Assembly (NCBI RefSeq): GCF_001542815.1
Contig: NZ_CP006992.1
Location: forward strand, 2,733,501 to 2,797,500
Direction: 5' to 3'
Length of the DNA: 64,000 nt
Origin: Methylobacterium sp. AMS5
Lineage (GTDB): Bacteria > Pseudomonadota > Alphaproteobacteria > Rhizobiales > Beijerinckiaceae
Shown here: positions 9,067-18,129 of the stretch, piece after piece
Layout of the letters: each line of letters begins with the position of its first letter
How positions within the stretch are numbered: position 1 is the stretch's first letter
Position numbers and translations under genes: made by a program
Notes under the pieces: generated by a model
Told to the model about the DNA's origin: nothing
Seen by the model: the letters and a program-made list of their open reading frames with translations, nothing else
The model's database searches: none

Positions 9067-10595
9067 TGAGCGTCTTCGCCCGGAGTCCTGCCGACCGGGT
9101 GGTCGTGGTCGGCGCCGGGGTCGCCGGGCTCGCCACGGCCCTACGGCTCGCGCCGCGCCCCGTCACCCTCGTCACGGCCGCGCCCCTCGGGGCCGGCACT
9201 GCCACGGGTTGGGCACAGGGCGGCATCGCCGCCGCGATGGGGGCGGACGATGCGCCCTCGCTCCACGCGGACGATACGCTTGCCGCGGGCGCCGGCCTGA
9301 GCGAGCCGGCGGTCGCCCTGCGCGTCGCCGAGGCGGGGCCGGGCCTGATCGATTGGCTCGTTGCCCTCGGCACCGGCTTCGACCGGGAGGCGGACGGCGC
9401 CCTGGCGCTCGGGCTGGAGGCCGCTCATAGCCGCCGCCGGATCGTGCGGGCGCGGGGTGATTCCACCGGCCGTACCGTGCTCGATGCGCTGGTGCGCGCC
9501 GTCCAGGCGACACCCTCGATCGAAGTCCTCGTCGCCGGCCTGCACGGCCTGATGCAGGATGCCGATGGCCATGTCTGCGGTGTCGTGTGTGAGCGCGACG
9601 GCGCGGCCTTCCGCTTGCCCGCCCGCGCCGTGGTGCTGGCGACCGGCGGCACCGGTGCGCTCTACGCCTCGACCACGAACCCGCGGGGCGCCCTCGGGCG
9701 AGGGCTTCTCGTCGCCGCGCGGGCGGGTGCAACTTTGCGCGACCTCGAATTCGTTCAGTTCCACCCGACTGCCATCGCCGCTGGCCGCGATCCGATGCCG
9801 CTCGCGACCGAAGCACTCCGCGGCGAGGGGGCGGTGCTGATCGATGAGGACGGCGCGCCCGTGATGGCGGGGATCGAGGGTGGCGATCTTGCCCCCCGCG
9901 ACGTGGTGGCCCGGGGCATCTTCCAGGCGCTCGGCCGTGGCCGCACGGTCTATCTCGATACCCGCGGCCCGCTCGGCGCCCGCATGCCGCAGCGCTTCCC
10001 GACGGTTTTCGCGCTCTGCGCCGAGGCCGGCATCGATCCGGCGGTCCAACCGATCCCGGTCCGTCCGGCGGCGCACTACCACATGGGTGGCATCCTCGTG
10101 GACGCCGCCGGCCGCAGCACCGTGCCGGGCCTCTGGGCGTGCGGCGAGGTATCCTCGACTGGTCTGCACGGCGCCAACCGCCTTGCCAGCAACTCGCTTC
10201 TCGAAGCGCTGGCCTTCGCGCCGCGCATCGCCGAGTCGATCGATGCCGTCTCGGCCCCGGTGAGCACGGATCACCCGGCGCCGCTGCCGGAGATCCCGCC
10301 GCAGGATGCCGCGGCGCTCGCCGAGGTTCGCGGCATCATGGAACGCTGCGTCGGCGTGGTGCGCCATGATGCCGGCTTGTCGCAGGCCATCGCCCGTCTC
10401 GCCGATCTGTCCGAGCGCGGCAGCGATGCGGCCGCCACGGGACTGATGATTGCTCGCTCCGCCCTCGATCGGTGCGAGAGCCGCGGCGCCCACTGGCGCA
10501 GCGATCATCCGGCCCAGTTGCCGGCCCGGCACTCCGTCGTCACGCCCGCCGCAGCGGTCGCCTCGTGCGCGCTTCAGGAACTCACCGATGCCTGA
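9066..10595 (+). CDS. nadB: L-aspartate oxidase
   Basis: NadB oxidises L-aspartate to iminoaspartate with FAD, feeding NadA. The 509-residue protein starts with the FAD Rossmann motif VVVGAGVAGLATALRL, then GWAQGGIAAAMGADD, HSRRRIVRARGDSTG, VLATGGTGALYASTTNP, VQFHPTAIA, and the substrate-site block AAHYHMGGI followed by GLWACGEVSSTGLHGANRLA. These match the succinate dehydrogenase/aspartate oxidase family. It overlaps nadA by one base (ATGA) and nadC by eight bases, which implies translational coupling. The C-terminal helical domain appears complete. Confidence 0.97.
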   Translation: MSVFARSPADRVVVVGAGVAGLATALRLAPRPVTLVTAAPLGAGTATGWAQGGIAAAMGADDAPSLHADDTLAAGAGLSEPAVALRVAEAGPGLIDWLVALGTGFDREADGALALGLEAAHSRRRIVRARGDSTGRTVLDALVRAVQATPSIEVLVAGLHGLMQDADGHVCGVVCERDGAAFRLPARAVVLATGGTGALYASTTNPRGALGRGLLVAARAGATLRDLEFVQFHPTAIAAGRDPMPLATEALRGEGAVLIDEDGAPVMAGIEGGDLAPRDVVARGIFQALGRGRTVYLDTRGPLGARMPQRFPTVFALCAEAGIDPAVQPIPVRPAAHYHMGGILVDAAGRSTVPGLWACGEVSSTGLHGANRLASNSLLEALAFAPRIAESIDAVSAPVSTDHPAPLPEIPPQDAAALAEVRGIMERCVGVVRHDAGLSQAIARLADLSERGSDAAATGLMIARSALDRCESRGAHWRSDHPAQLPARHSVVTPAAAVASCALQELTDA

Positions 10596-11448
10596 CGACA
10601 TCCTGCTGCCGCTGCCGCGCCTTCTCGTGGAGCCCGTGGTGCGGGCGGCCCTTCTCGAAGATCTCGGTCGGGCCGGCGACATCACCACCGATGCCATCGT
10701 GCCCGCGGGCGAGCGCATGGAAGCGGTCATCGCCTCCCGTCAGGACGGAGTGATCGCCGGCACGGATGCCGCCGCCATCGCGTTCGAGTTGATCGATCCG
10801 AGCCTGACGGTTTCGGTCGATCGGCCCGACGGATCCCGCGTCGTGCCGGGCGATACCGTGATCCGTCTCTCCGGCCCGGCTCGCGCCGTGCTGACCGCCG
10901 AGCGCGTTGCCCTCAACCTGCTCTGCCGGCTCAGCGGCGTCGCTACGGCGACGGCCTCGCTGGTCGAGGCGGCGCGGCCGCACGGCAAGGCGCGGATCGT
11001 CTGCACCCGCAAGACCACGCCGGGCCTGCGGGCGCTCGAGAAGCACGCGGTGCGCGCCGGCGGCGGCTCGAACCACCGCTTCGGCCTCGACGACGCGGTG
11101 CTGATCAAGGACAACCACGTCGCCGTCGCGGGCGGCATCATCCCCGCCATCGAGCGCGCACGCGCGAGAACCGGGCACCTCGTCAAGATCGAGGTCGAGG
11201 TCGACACCCTGGCCCAGCTCGAAGAGGCGCTTTCGGTCGGCGCCGACGCGGTGCTTCTCGACAACATGAGCCCCGACACGTTGCGGCAGGCGGTGGCGAT
11301 GGTCGACGGACGCGCCGTGACCGAGGCCTCGGGCCGGATCATTCGGGAGACCGTCGGCGCCGTGGCGGCGTCGGGCGTCGATCTGATCTCGGTCGGCTGG
11401 ATCACCCACAGCTCGGCGATCATCGATTTGGGGCTCGACGCGGCGTAG
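10588..11448 (+). CDS. nadC: Nicotinate-nucleotide pyrophosphorylase (carboxylating)
   Basis: NadC converts quinolinate and PRPP to nicotinate mononucleotide, CO2 and pyrophosphate. The protein has 286 residues from the ATG at 10588 ([12 protein letters not shown]), which overlaps the end of nadB. Family motifs are [32 protein letters not shown], the active-site [36 protein letters not shown], and the barrel strands [16 protein letters not shown] and [23 protein letters not shown] closes the barrel. It completes nadABC, so the cell has an aspartate-based NAD pathway. Confidence 0.97.
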   Translation: MPDDILLPLPRLLVEPVVRAALLEDLGRAGDITTDAIVPAGERMEAVIASRQDGVIAGTDAAAIAFELIDPSLTVSVDRPDGSRVVPGDTVIRLSGPARAVLTAERVALNLLCRLSGVATATASLVEAARPHGKARIVCTRKTTPGLRALEKHAVRAGGGSNHRFGLDDAVLIKDNHVAVAGGIIPAIERARARTGHLVKIEVEVDTLAQLEEALSVGADAVLLDNMSPDTLRQAVAMVDGRAVTEASGRIIRETVGAVAASGVDLISVGWITHSSAIIDLGLDAA

Positions 11449-11761
11449 CGGCCGGCGCAGTCCCCAGGATTCCGCGACCGTGATGACGCGGCCAAGCCGG
11501 CTTCGGCATGAGGGCGGACGGTGACACCATCCGCCGAAGCAAGGCTCGGGAAGGTTCCGGCCACCACGAAAATCCTTGCCCGCACGGCCGAGCTGCCACA
11601 GTGTGGCCACACGGTCACGAGGCTGGCCGAAGCGGTGCTGCACTGCAAATCAAGCTTGGCTTTAGACGGGGAGCGTTTACGCCTTGGCGAGGGTCCGCAC
11701 GGCATCGTGCGGCGGTTGTTCCACCGCGTCCCCTGTTCTTCGCCTGCCCCGAGAGGCCCTG
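11449..11761. other. 313-base intergenic region after nadC
   Basis: No convincing gene, terminator with a T run, or RNA is seen. It should contain the promoter of the following L,D-transpeptidase gene. Confidence 0.5.
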
Positions 11762-12439
11762 ATGCGCCGTTTCGTCGTTGCCCTGAGCGGGCTTGCCTGC
11801 GCGACGTTCGCGCTGGCAAGCCCCGCCGCAGCCTATGAGATCGACCCGCTCACGCGTCAGCCGCTGACCGAGGTTCTGACGGTGCGCGTGCGCCCGCAGA
11901 ACACGTTGCCGACCGCCAACGCAGCTCTCCCGGCGGATGTCCCGGGCGCGCCCGCCTCGGCCGCTGACCCGCTTGCATCGACCGTGCCGCAGATGACCGC
12001 GATTCCGCGCGATACGGTTCCCTATTCCGGACCCTACGCCCCCGGCACCATCGTCGTCTCGACGGCCGAGCGCCGGCTCTACCTCATCCAGCCGGGCGGC
12101 GAGGCCCTGCGCTACGGCGTCGGCGTCGGTCGTCCCGGCTTCACCTGGGGCGGCACGCAGACCGTCACGATGAAGCGCGAATGGCCCGATTGGCGCCCGC
12201 CGTCGGAGATGCTGCGCCGCCGTCCCGATCTGCCGCGCTACATGAAGGGCGGTATCGAGAACCCGCTCGGCGCGCGCGCGATGTATCTCGGCAACACGAT
12301 CTATCGCATCCACGGCTCCAACGAGCCGGAGACGATCGGCACGGCGGTTTCCTCCGGCTGCATCCGCATGACCAACGAGGATGTGACGGATCTCTACAGT
12401 CGCGTGAAGGTCGGCGCCCGGGTCGTCGTCCAGCGCTGA
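11762..12439 (+). CDS. Exported L,D-transpeptidase (ErfK/YbiS family)
   Basis: A protein of 225 residues with a cleavable signal peptide (basic MRRFVV, hydrophobic core LSGLACATFALA, cleavage near SPAAA-Y). The YkuD catalytic domain occupies about residues 95-225: GTIVVSTAERRLYLIQPGG at its start, IHGSNEPETIG, and the active-site block SSGCIRMTNEDV with the nucleophilic cysteine. These enzymes make 3-3 cross-links in peptidoglycan or attach proteins to it in the periplasm. It is monocistronic, followed by a clear terminator. Rhizobiales carry many paralogues, so no specific role is claimed. Confidence 0.92.
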   Translation: MRRFVVALSGLACATFALASPAAAYEIDPLTRQPLTEVLTVRVRPQNTLPTANAALPADVPGAPASAADPLASTVPQMTAIPRDTVPYSGPYAPGTIVVSTAERRLYLIQPGGEALRYGVGVGRPGFTWGGTQTVTMKREWPDWRPPSEMLRRRPDLPRYMKGGIENPLGARAMYLGNTIYRIHGSNEPETIGTAVSSGCIRMTNEDVTDLYSRVKVGARVVVQR

Positions 12440-12462
12440 TCGTCCGTCCGAGACGTCAATGA

Positions 12463-12495
12463 GAAAGGGCCGGCAGCGATGCCGGCCCTTTTCGT
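12463..12495 (+). terminator. Rho-independent terminator of the L,D-transpeptidase gene
   Basis: Perfect 12-bp stem AAAGGGCCGGCA / TGCCGGCCCTTT with loop GCGA, followed by a short T-rich tail. It lies 25 bases after the stop. Confidence 0.9.
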
Positions 12496-12554
12496 TTGGG
12501 TGAGGTCCAAGTTGGTCTTGGTTCAAGTTGGTCTCGGTCCAAGCGAGCGACGCG

Positions 12555-12692
12555 TCAGCCGATCAGCAGGAGATCCAGCACGACCGCGGCGATGCCGCCC
12601 GCCACGGCCAGTCCGAGGATGACGACGCTGCTGAGCTGATCGACGGAATCCACGTCCTGACCGACGCGGTGTTGGAACTCGTTCGCTGACAC
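12555..12692 (-). CDS. 45-residue single-pass membrane peptide
   Basis: A short gene on the minus strand, starting with GTG and preceded by the strong ribosome binding site ACGGAGGTAGC at 7 bases. The product is 45 residues: a charged, soluble first half (SANEFQHRVGQDVDSVDQ) followed by one long hydrophobic segment (VVILGLAVAGGIAAVVLDLL) reaching the C-terminus. The layout suggests a small inner-membrane protein with a cytosolic N-terminus. It is flanked by the transpeptidase terminator and a stress-type DUF2171 gene. No family is recognised. Confidence 0.6.
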   Translation of the reverse strand: MSANEFQHRVGQDVDSVDQLSSVVILGLAVAGGIAAVVLDLLLIG

Positions 12693-12845
12693 GCGCTACC
12701 TCCGTTGAAATACCGCACGGCAACGGACGGGGCGGGGTATCGTTCAATGGCGGACCGTCGCAGGTCCTCCCCCGAGCTGCGTGGATCGCCGACGCGGAAC
12801 CTCCCCACGCAATGCCGGTTGGCTCCCTCAACAGGGAGGACAGCC

Positions 12846-13088
12846 ATGGTCGATGCCAGCCAGATTCGCGAGCATGCCACCGTCGTCGGTTCCGATGGCG
12901 GACATGTCGGTACGGTGGATCACGTCGGAAAAGGCGAGATTAAGCTGACGAAGAGCGATGCCGACGCGGGCGGGCTCCACCACTACATCCCCCTCAACCT
13001 CGTGATCGCCGTCGAAGGTGATCAGGTCCGCCTCGATCGGAGTGCCGACGAGGTGAAGAAGGAGTGGAGCACGTCGGGCGCCGCGTAA
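12846..13088 (+). CDS. DUF2171 family protein
   Basis: An 80-residue protein preceded by AGGGAGGACAGCC. It matches the DUF2171 pattern: IREHATVVGSDGGHVGTVDH, then KLTKSDADAGGLHHYIPLNL and DQVRLDRSADEVKKEW. This is the PRC-barrel-like small domain found singly or in tandem in alphaproteobacteria. The family is thought to be cytosolic and is often seen near stress genes, but has no proven function. Confidence 0.88.
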   Translation: MVDASQIREHATVVGSDGGHVGTVDHVGKGEIKLTKSDADAGGLHHYIPLNLVIAVEGDQVRLDRSADEVKKEWSTSGAA

Positions 13089-13171
13089 GCGAATGTCAAT
13101 TTGCCCCGTCTGAGCACGGCGTTCGGCCTTGCCACTGGCCGATAGCCGACGCCCCGTCCATGGAGAGAACC

Positions 13172-13330
13172 GTGACTGCACAGAATGATCGGCCGAAATC
13201 AGAGTCCGAGCCGAAGCCGATCGGTGATCCAGCCCCCGCTCCTCAGCCGCCGGCTGGGGATCCCCCGCCGCATCGGCCGGATGCGATCCCGGATGAGGAT
13301 CTCGACCAAGTCGAGGAGCAGCCGAGCTGA
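13172..13330 (+). CDS. Small proline-rich acidic hypothetical protein
   Basis: A 52-residue protein from the GTG following TGGAGAGAACC; an in-frame ATG exists at 13160. About a quarter of residues are proline (PAPAPQPPAGDPPPHRP) and the end is acidic (DEDLDQVEEQPS), so it is probably disordered. It is downstream of the DUF2171 gene. Function unknown. Confidence 0.5.
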   Translation: MTAQNDRPKSESEPKPIGDPAPAPQPPAGDPPPHRPDAIPDEDLDQVEEQPS

Positions 13331-13391
13331 TGCGTCTGGCGGGCCACCTTCAAGCGTGGCCCGTCTCACGTTCGACGATCTCAGCGTGATC

Positions 13392-13820
13392 TCAGTGGCA
13401 GCCGCAACCGCCGCTTCCGCAGCTCCCGCCGCCATGGCTCGGTTTTGCGGGAGCGCTGGCCACGCGATCCCTGGTAAGGCCGCGCTCCTCCAGCTCGCGA
13501 AGGTAGGTCGACCAGCGGTTCCGATACTCGCGGCCGAGGTCGAACAGGTAGTCCCACCCGTAGATGCCCGTATCGTGCATGTCGTCGAAGAACAGCTTCA
13601 CGGCGTAGTTGCCGATGGGCTCGACCGAGAGGATTGCGACATCGCGCTTGCCACCCAGCACCTTGCGCTCGGCCGGAGAATGGCCTTGAACCTCCGCTGA
13701 GGGACTCGACACGCGCAAGTATTCGGCAGGCAGCTCGAAGCGACCGCCGCCATCGAACGCGACGGTCAAAATGCGCTTGTCACCCGACAGGCGGATCTCG
13801 GTGGGCCAGCGCTCACTCAT
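13392..13820 (-). CDS. DUF971 (GBBH-like N-terminal) protein with a Cys/His tail
   Basis: A 142-residue protein. Residues 1-120 form a DUF971 domain, the small fold found at the N-terminus of gamma-butyrobetaine hydroxylase: RWPTEIRLSGDKRILTVAFD, FELPAEYLRVSSPSAE, and the ending GIYGWDYLFDLGREYRNRW. Stand-alone DUF971 proteins occur near iron-sulfur and molybdenum cofactor genes. Here the C-terminus has a glycine-rich metal-binding-like tail, HGGGSCGSGGCGCH. The gene is divergent from moaA, 80 bases away, consistent with an Fe-S or molybdenum cofactor link. The link is inference. Confidence 0.85.
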   Translation of the reverse strand: MSERWPTEIRLSGDKRILTVAFDGGGRFELPAEYLRVSSPSAEVQGHSPAERKVLGGKRDVAILSVEPIGNYAVKLFFDDMHDTGIYGWDYLFDLGREYRNRWSTYLRELEERGLTRDRVASAPAKPSHGGGSCGSGGCGCH

Positions 13821-13900
13821 GACGGTCGATTCCACGCTCTCATGCCGGCGTTGCGCTCCCGCGCTTGCCGGGGAATGCCACCGCCCTCATATGGATGGCC

Positions 13901-14998
13901 ATGTTGGATCTGTCAGCCGACAAAACCACCCATGCCGGCACCGAGTCGAGTTCAGAGGCGCGTATGTGGGGCCCCGCCGACGATACCCTCGCGCCCGTGC
14001 GGCCGGCGCCGCTGATCGACCCTTTCCAAAGGGCGATCACCTATCTCCGGATCTCGGTGACGGATCGCTGCGACTTCCGCTGTGCCTATTGCATGTCCGA
14101 GGACATGCAGTTCCTGCCCAAGCGCGATCTGTTGACGCTGGAAGAGCTCGATCGGCTCTGCGGCGTGTTCATCGATCGCGGGGTGCGCAAGCTGCGGATC
14201 ACCGGCGGCGAGCCGCTGGTCCGCCGCGACATCATGCATCTGTTCCGCCGGCTCTCCCGCCACCTGGAGAGCGGCACCCTCGACGAGCTGACGCTGACGA
14301 CCAACGGCTCCCAGCTTGCCCGCTTCGCGCCCGAGTTGGCCGAACTCGGCGTTCGGAGGATCAACGTTTCGCTCGACACGCTGGACCCCGACAAATTCCG
14401 GGCGATCACCCGGCGCGGCGATCTGTCGGTGGTGCTGGCGGGGATCGAGGCGGCGCGCGCGGCCGGTATCAAGGTCAAGATCAACGCCGTGGCGCTCAAG
14501 GGCGTCAACGAGGATGAGATCGCCGACATGATGACCTGGGCCCACGGGCTCGGCATGGATCTGACGCTGATCGAAGTCATGCCGCTCGGCGAGATCGAGG
14601 GCGACCGCACCGACCAGTTCCTGCCGTTGTCGGTCGCGCGCCAGCGCCTCGAGCAACGCTTCACGCTGACCCCGCTGCCCGACCGCACCGGTGGGCCGGC
14701 GCGTTACGTGCGGATCGAGGAGACCGGCGGGCGGCTCGGTTTCATCACGCCGCTGACGCACAATTTCTGCGAGAGCTGCAACCGGGTGCGTCTCACCTGC
14801 ACCGGTAAGCTCTACATGTGCCTCGGCCAGGAGGATGCGGCCGATCTGCGCGCGGCCCTGCGCGCCTCGCCCGACGACGCGCTGGTGACGCAGGCCGTCG
14901 TAGAGGCGATCTCCCGCAAGCCCAAGGGCCACGACTTCGTCATCGAGCGCGCGCGCCCGGCGGCCGTACCGCGGCATATGAGCGTGACTGGGGGCTGA
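13901..14998 (+). CDS. moaA: GTP 3',8-cyclase (molybdenum cofactor synthesis protein A)
   Basis: MoaA is a radical-SAM enzyme that, with MoaC, converts GTP to cyclic pyranopterin monophosphate, the first step of molybdenum cofactor synthesis. With the ATG at 13901 it has 365 residues. The radical-SAM cluster motif is CDFRCAYC (C57, C61, C64). The second cluster is held by [11 protein letters not shown] plus a later cysteine near LYMCLGQ. The ITGGEPLVR block binds SAM. The C-terminus ends in Gly-Gly, as needed for activity in the family. Other in-frame ATGs at 13865 and 13895 are possible starts. Confidence 0.96.
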   Translation: MLDLSADKTTHAGTESSSEARMWGPADDTLAPVRPAPLIDPFQRAITYLRISVTDRCDFRCAYCMSEDMQFLPKRDLLTLEELDRLCGVFIDRGVRKLRITGGEPLVRRDIMHLFRRLSRHLESGTLDELTLTTNGSQLARFAPELAELGVRRINVSLDTLDPDKFRAITRRGDLSVVLAGIEAARAAGIKVKINAVALKGVNEDEIADMMTWAHGLGMDLTLIEVMPLGEIEGDRTDQFLPLSVARQRLEQRFTLTPLPDRTGGPARYVRIEETGGRLGFITPLTHNFCESCNRVRLTCTGKLYMCLGQEDAADLRAALRASPDDALVTQAVVEAISRKPKGHDFVIERARPAAVPRHMSVTGG

Positions 14999-15004
14999 CG
15001 ATTT

Positions 15005-15925
15005 TCAGCCCGCGACCGGGACGAGACTGTCGCGAATCTCCCGATTCGCGAGCCAATTCTGAACGCGATCGCACTGCGTGGCGATCTTCGGCGTGTGCGC
15101 GTAGATCGCCAGCGATCCCTCGACCATCGTCCGCAACTCGATGCAGCGGGCGGCATCCACGAGGAAGTTCAGGCCGCCGAGCGGCGGCTTGAAGGTCGTG
15201 CTGCCGGTGACGCCGAGCCGAGCCGCGATCTCCGGATAGACCGGCCAGATGCTGCCGCTGAGCGGATCGGGCAGGTAATCCTCGCAGGCCGCCGATCGCG
15301 CCGGGATCTCGGCGCGGTGAAGCGCGTCGCGCGCGAGATCCGCGAGCACGAACAGCTTCGGGTGATTGATCGTGTGCATGAAGCAGCCGCGGCGCATCCA
15401 CCCGGCGAACAGGCGGTCGAGGTTGCAGCCGTGCGCGTGGCTCATCGCCAGCAGGGCGTCGCGATTGGGAAACCAGCCGTCGAGATAGCCGACGCGCGAA
15501 AAAACTTCGGCCCGGAACAGCGAGACGATGTCATCGGCCGAGAAGCCGCGGGCGAAACCGTAGACGATCAGCGCCGAGTGGTAATCGCCCATCGGCGAGC
15601 CGAACAGGCCGCCCTTGTGGGTGATGTAGACGATATCCGGGTGGAAGGCCGGGAACACGATCGTCGGGACGGGCACGACGAACCGAGCGGTTTCGAAGAT
15701 CCGCGCGGGCGTCACCTCGCCGAACGGACCGGCCTCGAATGGAAAGCACACGGTCAGGTCGGCGTCCCGGACCGCGTCCAGCAGCCGCGCGGGACTTGAG
15801 TCGAACTGCGAGAACGTCGCCGGCTCTACCGACGCGATCTCAGCATCCGGCGCAAGGAACCCCAGGCACCCCGCAAGGACGGCGACTTGGCAGTTGTTGC
15901 CGACGACGACGATTCGCCTAGCCAC
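15005..15925 (-). CDS. WcbI-like polysaccharide biosynthesis putative acetyltransferase
   Basis: A 306-residue protein matching the WcbI family. It begins MARRIVVVGNNCQVAVL, the conserved GN-CQ block where the family binds an acyl-CoA-like ligand, and continues with HPDIVYITHKGG and SPMGDYHSALIVYGFARG. WcbI from Burkholderia capsule loci is proposed to acetylate capsular sugars. The gene overlaps the end of the GSCFA gene by 100 bases, so the two are produced together and probably modify the same surface glycan. No polysaccharide polymerase is nearby. Confidence 0.85.
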   Translation of the reverse strand: MARRIVVVGNNCQVAVLAGCLGFLAPDAEIASVEPATFSQFDSSPARLLDAVRDADLTVCFPFEAGPFGEVTPARIFETARFVVPVPTIVFPAFHPDIVYITHKGGLFGSPMGDYHSALIVYGFARGFSADDIVSLFRAEVFSRVGYLDGWFPNRDALLAMSHAHGCNLDRLFAGWMRRGCFMHTINHPKLFVLADLARDALHRAEIPARSAACEDYLPDPLSGSIWPVYPEIAARLGVTGSTTFKPPLGGLNFLVDAARCIELRTMVEGSLAIYAHTPKIATQCDRVQNWLANREIRDSLVPVAG

Positions 15926-17022
15926 GGCCGCGTGCCTCCGGCTGCCAGCAATTCCTCGTCGCAGACCACGGCGGCCTGCCGGGCGAATTCATGGCGCGCC
16001 TCGTGCAGGCTGCGGCTGGAAGCGGGGAGGGCGTCGTGGTCCCCGCCCTCGGTGAGATGGCGGAAAAAGACCCGCATGACATGATCGACACCGTCCTTGC
16101 TGACGGACCTGAGATCGCTCTCGAGATAGCGGAAGGCGCCCTCGGGCGAGGTGATGATCTCGTAGGATGGGAAGTACAGCGTATCGTCGCGGGTGTCGGC
16201 GAGACGCTGGGCGGCGACCCGGAGCACCGCCTTGCTGTGTACGGTCGATTGCAGCACGTGGCGCCCTTCATAGGTCGCGACAAGCGGCACCGGCGAGACC
16301 GTTAGAATCAGGCGCGCCCTCGGATTGACCGCTTTCAGGGCGTCGGCGAAGGCGGAGAGATCCGCGATCACTTCCTCGACCGGCTGGTTCCTAAAAACGT
16401 AGGCCTCCGAATCGAAGGTGCCGGCGGCTACGCCCGGGCAGAGCGGGAAAGCCGCCCCATCGGCCGTTGCCTGCCAGCCCTCGGTGAGGCCGAGGGTGAA
16501 GACGAAGACGTCGAGGTTTTCGAAGAGCCGGCGCATCTGGGCGAAGTGCGCTTGCCGTTCCGCCTCGATCGCTTCGGGGCCAGCAAAGCCCGCAGGCTCG
16601 ATGCGCGGCCGGAACGGGTCGGCGAAGCGCCCATCCGCTCTTTCCCAAACGGTATCGGCGGGGGTGAAGCGGCCATAGGCCCGCTCGATGAGCTGCAGGA
16701 GCTGGCGCGCGGTGTAGACGTTGCCGTAGCGCGCCGAGAACAGGCGGTAGCCGCGCGCACGCGCTTCGTCCGTCGTGACGCCTTCGGGTGCATCCTCCGT
16801 GACGAGGTAATGGTAGCCGCTCGCCTGGAGTCTGTCGGCGATGTGCTGGGCAAAGCAGCTACCCGCCGTGGCGATCCGGGTCTGCCGGGTCAGACGGAAC
16901 CCATCCGGTATCGGCGGACCGGCCATCGGGTCGAGGGCGAACAGCGGCAGCGAGCCGACGGAGCGATCCCAGAAGGCGTGGTCGGCAAGACCGGTATAGG
17001 GGTTTCGGGCGCGGTCTTGCAT
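15826..17022 (-). CDS. GSCFA domain protein
   Basis: A 398-residue protein with the family signature TAGSCFAQHIADRL around residue 55. Further typical blocks are ARYGNVYTARQLLQLIERA, VFTLGLTEGW, LTVSPVPLVATY and the histidine in KDGVDHVMRVFF. GSCFA proteins are SGNH/GDSL-hydrolase-like and are thought to act on acylated cell-surface glycans. The start is the ATG of MQDRARNPY. The last 33 codons overlap WcbI in another frame. Those residues (SSSSATTAKSPSLRG) look low in complexity, so the overlap may come from read-through of an older stop. Confidence 0.88.
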   Translation of the reverse strand: MQDRARNPYTGLADHAFWDRSVGSLPLFALDPMAGPPIPDGFRLTRQTRIATAGSCFAQHIADRLQASGYHYLVTEDAPEGVTTDEARARGYRLFSARYGNVYTARQLLQLIERAYGRFTPADTVWERADGRFADPFRPRIEPAGFAGPEAIEAERQAHFAQMRRLFENLDVFVFTLGLTEGWQATADGAAFPLCPGVAAGTFDSEAYVFRNQPVEEVIADLSAFADALKAVNPRARLILTVSPVPLVATYEGRHVLQSTVHSKAVLRVAAQRLADTRDDTLYFPSYEIITSPEGAFRYLESDLRSVSKDGVDHVMRVFFRHLTEGGDHDALPASSRSLHEARHEFARQAAVVCDEELLAAGGTRPWLGESSSSATTAKSPSLRGAWGSLRRMLRSRR

Positions 17023-17075
17023 CTGCGGGCGGACCCTAGCTGAGCGGCTCCGCAGCGGCAACGGTCGTCACTCGA

Positions 17076-17173
17076 GCCGTATCCAACCGGGTTGCATCAG
17101 GCCGGCGTCTCTCGGAAGGCGTTTCAACGCGCATTCTTTCGCTGAGCCGGCGTCCACTTCATCGGAAAGCGCT
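17076..17173. repeat. Dispersed 98-base repeat, copy A
   Basis: Aligned by eye without gaps to 34833-34930, with about 72 of 98 positions identical and the best match at the first 10 bases and in CCGGCGTCTCTC. Both copies sit between divergent gene pairs. The second half contains a stretch (GCATTC...TCCACTTC.TCGGAAA) like a short element repeated across Rhizobiales genomes. Confidence 0.75.
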
Positions 17174-17262
17174 CGCGCGCTGCTGCGCTTTGCATTTTGA
17201 ATGTCATGCGCGCGAGGCTAGAGCTCGCCCTGAGACGATCGGATACCGGAGACACCAAATCC

Positions 17263-18129
17263 ATGGCGAAAGTCGCGTTCCTGGGCCTCGGCGTGATGGG
17301 CTCGCCGATGGCGGGGCACCTTGCGAGGAAGGGCCATGACGTCACCGTCTTCAACCGCACCGCTGCCAAGGCCGAGGCGTGGGTTGCCGGCAACGGAGGC
17401 CACGCCGCCGCAACGCCTCGCGAGGCGGCGGCCGGATGCGCCATCGTGTTTGCCTGCGTCGGCAACGACGACGATTTGCGTTCGGTGGTGCTCGGCGCGG
17501 ACGGCGCCTTCGCCGGCATGGAGAAGGGCGCGATCTTCGTCGATCACACCACCGCCTCGGCCGAGGTCGCCCGCGAACTGTCCGCTGCGGCGGACGCGGC
17601 CGGACTTCGGTTCATCGACGCCCCGGTCTCCGGCGGCCAGGCGGGCGCGGAAAACGGCGTGCTGACCGTGATGTGCGGCGGCGAGGAGGCGACCTACGCC
17701 GAGGCCGAACCGGTCATCATGGCTTACGCCAAGTCCTGCCGTCTGCTCGGGCCTTCCGGATCGGGCCAGCTGACCAAGATGGTCAATCAGATCGCCATTG
17801 CTGGGTTGGTGCAGGGGCTCTCGGAGGCGATCCACTTCGGCAAGCGCGCCGGCCTCGATGTAGAGGCCGTGCTCGACGTGATCTCCAAGGGCGCGGCCGG
17901 CTCCTGGCAGATGGAGAATCGCGGCCGGACCATGAACGCGGACAAATTCGATTTCGGTTTCGCGGTGGAGTGGATGCGCAAGGATCTTGGCATCCTGCTC
18001 GCCGAGTCGCGCCGCAACGGCGCCCGGTTGCCGGTGACGGCGCTGGTCGATCAGTTCTACGCCGAGGTCGAGGCCATGGGCGGCAAGCGCTGGGACACCT
18101 CGTCCCTCATCGCCCGATTGGAGCGCTGA
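17263..18129 (+). CDS. NAD(P)-dependent beta-hydroxyacid dehydrogenase (3-hydroxyisobutyrate dehydrogenase family)
   Basis: A 288-residue oxidoreductase. The N-terminal Rossmann motif GLGVMGSPMAGHLARKGHDV is followed by FNRT, where the residue after the second strand suggests NADP over NAD. VDHTTASAEVARE and FIDAPVSGGQAGAENG are the substrate-binding blocks and GSGQLTKMVNQ carries the catalytic lysine. The family includes 3-hydroxyisobutyrate, tartronate semialdehyde and glyoxylate reductases; sequence alone does not pick one. It is probably monocistronic, and its last 23 bases overlap the convergent miaA. Confidence 0.88.
   Translation: MAKVAFLGLGVMGSPMAGHLARKGHDVTVFNRTAAKAEAWVAGNGGHAAATPREAAAGCAIVFACVGNDDDLRSVVLGADGAFAGMEKGAIFVDHTTASAEVARELSAAADAAGLRFIDAPVSGGQAGAENGVLTVMCGGEEATYAEAEPVIMAYAKSCRLLGPSGSGQLTKMVNQIAIAGLVQGLSEAIHFGKRAGLDVEAVLDVISKGAAGSWQMENRGRTMNADKFDFGFAVEWMRKDLGILLAESRRNGARLPVTALVDQFYAEVEAMGGKRWDTSSLIARLER

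Noticed and set aside
15005..17022. Capsule biosynthesis cluster
   Set aside because: Only the GSCFA and WcbI genes are present; no polymerase, flippase or sugar-nucleotide gene is near.
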